DNA of 13,604 nucleotides from an uncultured Bacteroidota bacterium (GTDB taxonomy: Bacteria; Bacteroidota; Bacteroidia; Chitinophagales; Saprospiraceae), in assembly GCA_937952445.1 (NCBI GenBank), contig CALGAA010000416.1, positions 1 through 13,604 of the forward strand, written 5' to 3'. The notes below the pieces were generated by a model, which did no database searches, had not been told where the DNA came from, and saw nothing but the letters and a program-made list of their open reading frames with translations. Shown one piece after another: positions 7,443 to 13,604 of this stretch (position 1 is its first letter; each line of letters begins with the position of its first letter). A program made the translations under genes and the position numbers.

Positions 7443-8174
7443 TTATTGTACACAGCGGACCGAATACCCATCTCTACGGTCTGCCCAATCCCGGAGAACA
7501 CCGCGATCGCAGCAGGAAAATTTGCGCACCAGGGCATTGCCAAATTCATCGGTCGTACTGGACCAGTACACAGCCGAAACAGCTTCTGAATGGTAGCGAC
7601 TCCCACTAAAACATTCCCCTGCGGGTTTGATCGCCAGGTTAAAAGCGTCTATCCCGTTTCCATTGTTCCCCCAACCTATAGTGTCTTTCAGTAAATGACC
7701 CAGATTTCCTTCCGGTCTATGCCCCAGATACCGGACAGCACCCGGGTCCATTCCCAGGGTAACTTCCAATTGGCTCCACTCCTCATCGGTAGGAACCCTC
7801 CATCCTTCGGGACACACCCCAGAGGCATCCAGAATTGCAGCATGATTGTACAAAACACCGTATCGGGCATATGGATTGAACAACGAATCACCCAGAGAGC
7901 CGGGTATGTAATTTTTTTTGGCTTGTTCTACAGACGTGCTTTCATTTCCATATACATAATACATAGGAATAGAATCCGACTGTTGAGTTACCGTGTGGAC
8001 TTCCGGAAGGTAAGCCAGATTGGTCCGGAACCACTTTAGCTCTCCGATCCGTATCCATTCGTATCGTTGATTGTCCCGGATATCAAGAACATTTCCCTGG
8101 TCAGAACGAGTACAAGAAATAGACAAACCAAGAATGATTAGGCATAAAACAGCCGGGCCTTTACATTGTACCAT
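7443..8174 (-). CDS. FISUMP-domain lipoprotein
   Basis: A 243-residue predicted lipoprotein. The chosen ATG gives MVQCKGPAVLCLIILGLSIS and then Cys21, a good lipoprotein signal. The frame stays open upstream with another ATG 18 codons earlier and a TTG 46 codons earlier, both giving poorer signals. From about residue 27 to the end it matches the Fibrobacter succinogenes major paralogous (FISUMP) domain: GELKWFRTNL (44-53), YGVLYNHAAILD (105-116), CPEGWRVPTDEEW (121-133), YWSSTTDE (203-210) and the closing DGYSVRCVQ (235-243). Cys121 and Cys241 stand where the domain usually has them; an extra CysCys pair is at 221-222. The WRxPTxxE...YWSST...RCV arrangement resembles domains with a C-type-lectin-like fold, which is inference. 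The function of the domain is not established. Its place 3' of SusC-2/SusD-2 suggests an accessory surface-binding lipoprotein of that system. Confidence 0.88.
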   Translation of the reverse strand: MVQCKGPAVLCLIILGLSISCTRSDQGNVLDIRDNQRYEWIRIGELKWFRTNLAYLPEVHTVTQQSDSIPMYYVYGNESTSVEQAKKNYIPGSLGDSLFNPYARYGVLYNHAAILDASGVCPEGWRVPTDEEWSQLEVTLGMDPGAVRYLGHRPEGNLGHLLKDTIGWGNNGNGIDAFNLAIKPAGECFSGSRYHSEAVSAVYWSSTTDEFGNALVRKFSCCDRGVLRDWADRRDGYSVRCVQ

Positions 8175-8257
8175 TCCCAAAACATTTTTTCTCAGACAAA
8201 TCCTGAACGGAACCTGGTAAATTAGCATTTCTTCCGGAACTATCCCGGAATCTGACT

Positions 8258-8265
8258 CAAAATTA
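8258..8265 (-). promoter_or_regulatory. Weak -7-like box before the FISUMP gene
   Basis: Read on the minus strand this is TAATTTTG, fitting TAnnTTTG, placed directly after the intercistronic hairpin and about 84 bases before the lipoprotein start codon. No TTG box stands at a proper distance. A separate promoter for the lipoprotein gene is therefore only a possibility; the same bases also form the moderately U-rich tail of the hairpin. Confidence 0.22.
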
Positions 8266-8267
8266 TA

Positions 8268-8301
8268 CAGAACCTCAGAAAGAAATCTTTCGGAAGTTCT
8301 G
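8268..8301 (-). other. Strong intercistronic hairpin between SusD-2 and FISUMP genes
   Basis: On the minus strand CAGAACTTCCGAAAG pairs with CTTTCTGAGGTTCTG around an ATTT tetraloop: 14 of 15 positions pair, one of them G-U, with a single C/T mismatch. It begins 13 bases after the SusD-2 stop codon and lies in the 140-base gap before the FISUMP lipoprotein start. The following bases TATAATTTTG are only moderately U-rich. It could stabilise the SusC-SusD part of the message, act as a partial terminator, or be a processing point that sets the ratio of SusD to the third protein. Confidence 0.6.
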
Positions 8302-8314
8302 CATAACACCAAAT

Positions 8315-10306
8315 TTACTGTATCGTCTGATATCCCGGGTTTTGGACAATATTTTCGTTCGCAACCAATACCCGTTGCGGGATGGGCAATATCTCGTATT
8401 TATCCTCTGTATCCTTATTTTTATTCCACCATCGGCCTTTTGTGTATTTTCCAAATCGCTTCAAATCCACCATTCGCCGGCCTTCTCCGATAAATTCTCG
8501 TCCCCATTCATCGAGAAGTTCATCCATATCCAGCAAATCGGGATTTTGGACATAACTGGCCTGTGCCCAATATTCGTTGATATTCCCTTCCTCGGTGGTG
8601 GCGGTTAAATAGCTAATGGGTGGTTCCCGTAAATCATCGATTTCACCATTGGCGTACCGAACCGCACGGGTCTCAGCTTCGTTTGCACCGACCTGGGTAA
8701 AATAAGGTCTGCGGACTGCATCCAACAATTCTGCAGCTCCGGCCACATCCCCTTTTCGCAATTTACATTCTGCCAGGGTGTAGTAAATTTCGGCTAACCG
8801 AACCACCACAAAATCTGAATTCCAATTCCAGCCTCCAGCTTCAAACTCATCAGGGTAAATGGGATATTTTCGGTATCTGAATCCGGAATTTTCTTCGCCT
8901 TTGGTCACTCCCTCACCGGGGGTAGGCAAATCGCTTCGTATAGACTCCAATTCCGATTTCGTGGCGTTTTCAAGCATATACTTGAAATTGTGGGAATTGA
9001 CCAATTCCTGGTATCTCGGATCACCGGAACTTGCCCAGGCGTTGGCAATTTCAGAAAATCGTCCCACCCTGTCCACTACAAATAAGGTATCTGCTTCTGT
9101 TGTGAATCGCCATTCTTCCGAGGCATTGTCAAACGCAGCACGGCCCAAATACGTTTCCCCGGGCACACTTTGAGTACCAATCGAAAATATTCCCTGGCGC
9201 TGGCCCTGAGCGTTGCAAAAGTAAGGCACACGTCTTTCATCTCCATCGTAATACTTTTGATAAGGAGAACCCTGACCGTACATATCTTCGAAAAATTCCC
9301 CATCGGTGGTCTGTGAGGGCTGGAGATGCACACCGTTGCAACTATTTCCATACTCCGACCGGTAAAAGAACGCAGCCTGGTAATGGCCACCACAGGGGAC
9401 CGTAACCCTCCTCAACTGATTTTTCTCGCAAGGAAATGCCCAGATGATGGATTTGGACAGGTCGTTGTTGTAGTTAAACTGAAGCTGCCATGAATCATCC
9501 AATTCATACGTCCCATAGGCCCCGTCGATAATCTTTTGGGCATACTCTTCGGCTTTGTCGTACATTGGAGTACCGATCGTCACTTCGGCATTGAGGTACA
9601 ATCTGCTCAGAAATGCCGCGCAGGATGCCTGATCCACCCGGCCGTATAAGTTGTCCCGGGTGCCTGCCTGATGCTGTCCCAATTTGGGAAGGTTCTCGAG
9701 CAATACCTGTTCGATCCAATCAAAAACCTCGGTTCCTGAACTGGAAGGAGGTCGGGCATCCCCTTCGGTTTCCGGGGTAAAAATAGGAATCGTCGGTCCA
9801 AATGCATCCATGAGATAGTTGTGATACAAGGCAGCCAAAACCAGCATTTCCGCCTGCATTTGCTCGATGTCCGCTACAGACATTCCAAAACTCTCCGCTT
9901 TGGGTTTTACGACGGTTTCAAAATCGTTATAGGTATTGTAGGCATATCCGATGCCCTGATACATGGCACGCCACAGGTTGAACACTTCATTGTGCAAATA
10001 CGTCCATGAATGGCCATGCAACTGGATCCAGCGAGCCTGGTCGTATCCATGTCGCCCTTTCTGCGTCCAGACAAAATGATCTGAACTCAATTCAGAAACT
10101 TTCCACCAATCCGCATCAGAATGCAATGCCCAGGACGTATGTTCGTACACCCGGGCTAAAGCAGCAGCTACATCACTTTGGGAATTGTAAAACGTCGAAG
10201 GTGCAATTTGATTAAAATATTCTTCGTCCAGATTGGTACACCCGTTCAAACTCAGGATGAACACCCCAATCAACCCGTATTTTATAGCTATATTTTTCAT
10301 ATACAT
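8315..10306 (-). CDS. SusD/RagB-family outer-membrane lipoprotein (SusD-2)
   Basis: A 663-residue SusD/RagB-type surface lipoprotein, partner of SusC-2. The N-terminus is a lipoprotein signal ending in LSLNGC with Cys at 23 (21 if translation begins at the second ATG, MKNIAIKYG). Family segments are FNLWRAMYQGIGYAYN (109-124), QAEMLVLAALYHNYLMDAFG (151-170), VVVRLAEIYYTLAECKLRKG in the C-terminal half, REFIGEGRRMVDLKRFG (603-619) and the ending LPIPQRVLVANENIVQNPG. Length is slightly above average for the family. It starts 13 bases after the SusC-2 stop codon, so the two are co-transcribed and probably translationally coupled. It is clearly different in sequence from SusD-1, so the two pairs probably serve different ligands. 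The ligand is unknown. Confidence 0.95.
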   Translation of the reverse strand: MYMKNIAIKYGLIGVFILSLNGCTNLDEEYFNQIAPSTFYNSQSDVAAALARVYEHTSWALHSDADWWKVSELSSDHFVWTQKGRHGYDQARWIQLHGHSWTYLHNEVFNLWRAMYQGIGYAYNTYNDFETVVKPKAESFGMSVADIEQMQAEMLVLAALYHNYLMDAFGPTIPIFTPETEGDARPPSSSGTEVFDWIEQVLLENLPKLGQHQAGTRDNLYGRVDQASCAAFLSRLYLNAEVTIGTPMYDKAEEYAQKIIDGAYGTYELDDSWQLQFNYNNDLSKSIIWAFPCEKNQLRRVTVPCGGHYQAAFFYRSEYGNSCNGVHLQPSQTTDGEFFEDMYGQGSPYQKYYDGDERRVPYFCNAQGQRQGIFSIGTQSVPGETYLGRAAFDNASEEWRFTTEADTLFVVDRVGRFSEIANAWASSGDPRYQELVNSHNFKYMLENATKSELESIRSDLPTPGEGVTKGEENSGFRYRKYPIYPDEFEAGGWNWNSDFVVVRLAEIYYTLAECKLRKGDVAGAAELLDAVRRPYFTQVGANEAETRAVRYANGEIDDLREPPISYLTATTEEGNINEYWAQASYVQNPDLLDMDELLDEWGREFIGEGRRMVDLKRFGKYTKGRWWNKNKDTEDKYEILPIPQRVLVANENIVQNPGYQTIQ

Positions 10307-10319
10307 GATTTCTTTAAGT

Positions 10320-13316
10320 TTAAAATGTTAATTGAAGTCCGAAAGTAAAATTCCGGGTATCCGGATAAAATTCTTTCTCCTCTACTCCTGGCTCCAACCC
10401 ATTGACCGGAACCTGATCCGGATCAACGCCATCATAACCTGTAATGGTAAATAATTCCCGGGCTGATAAGTACACCCGCAGATTTCGGATGCCGGGTATG
10501 GGGTTGAAAGTATAGCCTATGGAGGCAACATCAAGCTTGACGAAATCCCCGTCTTGCAAGAAGTAATCAGTTACTTTTTTCGAATCATTTATCTGGTAGG
10601 TCTGTACCCCGTTGTCGGTTTCGAAATACGCTTTACGAAGAAGATTAACCCCTTCGAAGGCTTTAAGTCCGTAATACATATTTTTAAGATTCAGAATTTT
10701 GTAGCCAAAAGCTCCCCGGAAGTACAGATTCAAGTCAAAATTCCCAAACCGGATGTTGTTGCTCAGGCTGGCGGTGAACTTGGGAATACCCGAACCTGCA
10801 TGATATTTTTGATCGTCACCGGCTCCTGTTGCAGTTATCTTATTGTTGGTAAACTCACCATTTTCGTCTTTTTGATAAATCAGGAAATTTCCGTTTTCAT
10901 CAAATCCGGCGTGTTTGAACATATAGAATGAACCGATTTCTCCCCCTTCCTCCAACAGAATCACTGGTCCGGGATTTCCCGGGCTGGGCAGATTTTTGAG
11001 GTAGACCTGTCCTTGCTCGTACAGGTCATTGGAGAAAGAAACGAGTTTGTTTTTATTGGTTGCTGCGATCAAACCAAGGTTGTATTCAAAATTATCACGG
11101 TTGACCGGAAAAATATCCAATGCAAATTCGACACCTGTATTTCGAATCGTTCCTACGTTTACAAAAGTCTGCGGGTGAATATTGGGCGGAACGGGTACAT
11201 CGTAATTCCCTACCAGTCCCCTGGATTCTCGATTGTACAGATCTATACTACCACTCAATCTGGAATTGAGTATGGTAAAATCTATCCCTCCATTGTAATT
11301 TACAGCCTCTTCCCAGGCCAGATTGGGGTTGTAATTGTTCCCTGGACCGAAACCTTTCACCCAGTTCCCGAACACGTAATATTGCCCGGCACCTGTGTAT
11401 AACTTAACCGCCTGGTATGCCGGGAAACCCTGGTTCCCAGTAACTCCGTAATCAGCGCGAATCTTCAAATCATTGAAAAAAGACTGATCGGACATAAAAT
11501 CTTCTTCGGACAATCGCCAGGCTGCAGAAATTCCGGGGAACCATCCCCATTTGTTGTTTTCTCCAAACTTACTGGACCCCTCGCGCCGCAGACTAGCAGT
11601 GAAATAATACTTCTCTTTATAGTTACCGGTGAATCGGCCAAAAAATGCGATTAATTTCCATGAATCCTGGTCAGAATCCATTTCCGCCCGACCTTCTTTC
11701 AGGTAACTCCCCTGATCGAGGTCATTATAAGAGAGGGCATCGGAAGGGAAGTCATAGTTTTTCGCCCTGAAATATTGCCAGTTATTGTACTGGTACGAGT
11801 ACCCCCCCAGCAAAGTGACGGTAAAATCGCGTTTATACAGACTATAATTCCCTGTCCATTCCAGAATTTCATCCTTCCAATTGTCGTACACCCGCTCGGC
11901 TTCTCCTCTTCTGTTGCTCGCAATTGATCTCGCGGAATTGGACGGAGAAAACCAGTGATTAATCCGGTCGTCATTCTGGTGAGCGTACATCACAGCCGTA
12001 TTCAGGTTTTTGGTTATGTTCCATTGCACTTTCGCGCTTCCGGTAAAATATTTCCGTTCGGCGCCCCTTTCATTGTTCAACAATTCCTCCACGGGGTTGT
12101 ACGTATCAAAGCCTGAGAAATAGGCATACTGCCCGGGATTTTCAGGACTAAAAACTGGGAGGGTTGGATTGAGTTGGATGGCCTGGCTAAAGGCCCCGTA
12201 ATTGGTGTAAGCTTCGTTGGTAAAACGCGGGGCTGCGTTGAGCGTAAACTCGAGCCTATCGTCCAGGGCCCGGTGCCGAATATTGAGCCTTGCCCCAAAT
12301 TCACTCCTATTGGTGGCGATGTCAATACCTTCAGCATTGCGGTATTGGACAGAAGCCCGGTAGGTGGTATTTTCGGAGGAATTACTTAAGGCCAGAGAAT
12401 GGTTATGCCACAGTGGAAAATTTCGGGTCAACTCATCTGCCCAATCCGTTCGGGCTCCCTCATCCCGCGCGGACCCGAGGCCCAGAAATTCTTCAGGGGA
12501 CGGTACTTCCGGAATATTTTTCACGACGTCTGTAGCTACATAGCCATTGTATGCGATTTGCATTCCCTGTCCCTGGCTTCCTGTTTTGGTGGTCACGATA
12601 ATCACACCATTCGATGCCCGTGTTCCATAAATTGCTGAAGCGGCACCCCCTTTGAGTACATCGATGGAGGCTATATCGTTGTTATCGATGTTGGACAAAC
12701 TACCTCCGGGTATTCCATCGATTACCACCAAAGGTGAATTTCCCGCATTTCGGGAACCGACACCTCTCAGCTGGATGCTCGGACCAGCATTAGGATCGGC
12801 AGCAGCGGTTGTTTGGATGCTCAGTCCGGCCACCTTCCCCTGTATTTGATTGATGGGGTTGATGCTGGAAGTCTGCAGAAAATCTTTGCTGTCGATGTGA
12901 GTTACAGCAGTGGTCAACTCGCGCTTATCCAACGTTCCGTACCCCACAGCCACCACCTGGATTTCATCGAGCAGTATGTCGGCGGTTTCCAGGACGATGT
13001 TCCAGTCGTCCGTTTCGGAGACCACCAATTCCTTCGTCTTCATCCCCGTATAGGAAATGGTTAAAATTCCGTCAGAATCAACGTTCTCCAGTTCGAACGC
13101 ACCGTCAATATCGGTCACTGTTCCATGGGTAGTCCCTTTTTCCAATATGGTGGCCCCGATTAATGGATCACCATCTTCATCGGTCACTGTTCCCGATATA
13201 TCTACCTGAGCATACATCAGGGTTGTGACTGAAACCAAAAATAGAGTTGTACATATATTTCTGAATATCAGACCTATATGCACAACTTTAAAGCAAAATT
13301 TGGCAATGTCTTCCAT
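10320..13316 (-). CDS. SusC/RagA TonB-dependent outer-membrane transporter (SusC-2)
   Basis: A 998-residue SusC/RagA-family TonB-linked outer-membrane transporter. I chose the ATG beginning MEDIAKFCFK. The N-terminal region is long, with a hydrophobic core at about 21-34 and likely cleavage after MYA (36). A TTG eight codons upstream is open but less likely. Domains: carboxypeptidase-regulatory-like domain (about 38-109), TonB-box-like DEIQVVAVGYG (117-127), plug (about 130-250) with PLVVIDGIPGG (195-205) and VLKGGAASAIYGTRASNGV (220-238), then a beta-barrel ending in Phe (FGLQLTF). In the plug signature Lys-Gly-Gly replaces the common Lys-Asp-Ala. It heads the SusC-SusD-FISUMP gene set and has the best promoter candidate of the window upstream. 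Confidence 0.95.
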   Translation of the reverse strand: MEDIAKFCFKVVHIGLIFRNICTTLFLVSVTTLMYAQVDISGTVTDEDGDPLIGATILEKGTTHGTVTDIDGAFELENVDSDGILTISYTGMKTKELVVSETDDWNIVLETADILLDEIQVVAVGYGTLDKRELTTAVTHIDSKDFLQTSSINPINQIQGKVAGLSIQTTAAADPNAGPSIQLRGVGSRNAGNSPLVVIDGIPGGSLSNIDNNDIASIDVLKGGAASAIYGTRASNGVIIVTTKTGSQGQGMQIAYNGYVATDVVKNIPEVPSPEEFLGLGSARDEGARTDWADELTRNFPLWHNHSLALSNSSENTTYRASVQYRNAEGIDIATNRSEFGARLNIRHRALDDRLEFTLNAAPRFTNEAYTNYGAFSQAIQLNPTLPVFSPENPGQYAYFSGFDTYNPVEELLNNERGAERKYFTGSAKVQWNITKNLNTAVMYAHQNDDRINHWFSPSNSARSIASNRRGEAERVYDNWKDEILEWTGNYSLYKRDFTVTLLGGYSYQYNNWQYFRAKNYDFPSDALSYNDLDQGSYLKEGRAEMDSDQDSWKLIAFFGRFTGNYKEKYYFTASLRREGSSKFGENNKWGWFPGISAAWRLSEEDFMSDQSFFNDLKIRADYGVTGNQGFPAYQAVKLYTGAGQYYVFGNWVKGFGPGNNYNPNLAWEEAVNYNGGIDFTILNSRLSGSIDLYNRESRGLVGNYDVPVPPNIHPQTFVNVGTIRNTGVEFALDIFPVNRDNFEYNLGLIAATNKNKLVSFSNDLYEQGQVYLKNLPSPGNPGPVILLEEGGEIGSFYMFKHAGFDENGNFLIYQKDENGEFTNNKITATGAGDDQKYHAGSGIPKFTASLSNNIRFGNFDLNLYFRGAFGYKILNLKNMYYGLKAFEGVNLLRKAYFETDNGVQTYQINDSKKVTDYFLQDGDFVKLDVASIGYTFNPIPGIRNLRVYLSARELFTITGYDGVDPDQVPVNGLEPGVEEKEFYPDTRNFTFGLQLTF

Positions 13317-13429
13317 ATTATTACTGTTTGCAATTAACAATTATATACTAACCCCTAATTCTTATGAAACCAATCACTTAAAATCCTATTATCAGTCTGT
13401 CAATTTCAGTTACAAAACCGACAATAAAA

Positions 13430-13459
13430 CAAACTTAAGGAATATATTTTACTTCTCAA
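13430..13459 (-). promoter_or_regulatory. Bacteroidota-type promoter for SusC-2
   Basis: On the minus strand TTG (13459-13457) is followed after 19 bases by TAAGTTTG (13437-13430). This matches the Bacteroidota consensus of a -33 T(T)TG box and a -7 TAnnTTTG box at the preferred spacing. Transcription would begin a few bases further on, about 105 bases before the start codon, and would drive the SusC-SusD-FISUMP set. It is the only place in the window where I found both boxes properly spaced. Confidence 0.6.
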
Positions 13460-13528
13460 TACCCTACATCGATATTTATGGAATATATTTGCCAAATATT
13501 TCACATTTTATATGAATTTAAGCTGCCC

Positions 13529-13547
13529 TATTGACTTCAAGTCAATA
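13529..13547. promoter_or_regulatory. Perfect 19-base palindrome upstream of SusC-2
   Basis: TATTGACTT and AAGTCAATA are exact reverse complements around one central C. The core TTGAC-N5-GTCAA is shared with the site upstream of SusC-1. Its centre is about 79 bases upstream of the -33 box of the SusC-2 promoter, a position more usual for an activator or a distal operator than for a simple repressor site. The one-base loop makes an RNA hairpin less likely than a site for a dimeric DNA-binding protein. The regulator is unknown. Confidence 0.55.
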
Positions 13548-13604
13548 AATTACAAAAATTATATTTTACATAATTAAGATCATTTAATATATTATTACAC
13601 TATT

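Larger units (their letters stand above)
13317..13604 (-). other. AT-rich promoter region upstream of SusC-2
   Basis: This 288-base stretch has no credible gene on either strand; an open frame on the plus strand crosses it but mostly overlaps SusC-2 antisense and has no family features. It holds the promoter candidate and the 19-base palindrome listed separately. The leader from the predicted start of transcription to the SusC-2 ATG is about 105 bases, very AT-rich, without Shine-Dalgarno. The upstream neighbour, where a regulator gene might lie, is outside the window. Confidence 0.6.

Noticed and set aside
8175..8312. Longer FISUMP protein starting at TTG just after the SusD-2 stop
   Set aside because: The extension contains the 34-base hairpin and would bury the lipoprotein signal 46 residues from the N-terminus. 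The ATG at 8174 gives a lipobox cysteine at residue 21.
10307..10319. Possible additional element in the SusC-2/SusD-2 gap
   Set aside because: Only 13 bases; nothing beyond an A-rich stretch before the SusD-2 start.
13317..13340. N-terminal extension of SusC-2 starting at a TTG codon
   Set aside because: It adds eight polar residues to an already long signal sequence, and an ATG is available at 13316.
13484..13491. Plus-strand TATATTTG, a possible divergent promoter
   Set aside because: No TTG box at 17-23 bases upstream on the plus strand, no gene on that strand in the window, and the match is easily met in AT-rich DNA.
13225..13515. Plus-strand open frame of 96 codons
   Set aside because: It overlaps the SusC-2 start region in antisense, has no family features, and runs through AT-rich promoter DNA.
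1..13604. tRNA, rRNA, CRISPR arrays, insertion-sequence ends, transposase or integrase genes
   Set aside because: None seen on either strand. The two SusC/D pairs account for most of the window, and I found no direct-repeat array or target-site duplication by eye.

Overview
The window looks like a chromosomal accessory stretch of a member of the Bacteroidota. Three things support this: two SusC/SusD outer-membrane nutrient-uptake pairs, a FISUMP-domain lipoprotein, and promoter-like elements of the Bacteroidota type (TTG ... TAnnTTTG) in AT-rich spacers without Shine-Dalgarno sequences. Genus cannot be told from this sequence. Every convincing gene lies on the minus strand, so transcription runs from high to low coordinates.

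Right part (13604 to 7443): an AT-rich upstream region carries a 19-base palindrome and a good Bacteroidota promoter candidate. It is followed by SusC-2 (TonB-dependent outer-membrane transporter), SusD-2 (surface substrate-binding lipoprotein, 13 bases later) and a 243-residue lipoprotein with a FISUMP domain. A strong 34-base hairpin sits between SusD-2 and the lipoprotein gene. By position the lipoprotein could serve as an accessory surface-binding protein of this system.

Middle (7442 to 1951): a 470-base non-coding spacer holds a second TTGAC-N5-GTCAA inverted repeat like the one upstream of SusC-2, a degenerate third copy, another hairpin and a -7-like box. It leads into SusC-1 and SusD-1 (21 bases apart). 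The two SusC/D pairs are clearly different sequences and not a recent duplication. No glycoside hydrolase, sulfatase, peptidase, sigma/anti-sigma pair or hybrid two-component regulator is present, so no substrate can be named.

Left part (1950 to 1): a doubtful 70-codon ORF, a four-helix DUF486/DMT-type small membrane protein and a TerC-family membrane protein (probably metal-ion related). These look like ordinary chromosomal genes unrelated to the uptake systems. The left edge is non-coding and contains a perfect 12-bp-stem palindrome resembling dispersed REP-like elements.

The observations most worth following are the SusC-SusD-FISUMP arrangement with its intercistronic hairpin, and the shared inverted repeat upstream of both SusC genes, which may be a common operator.
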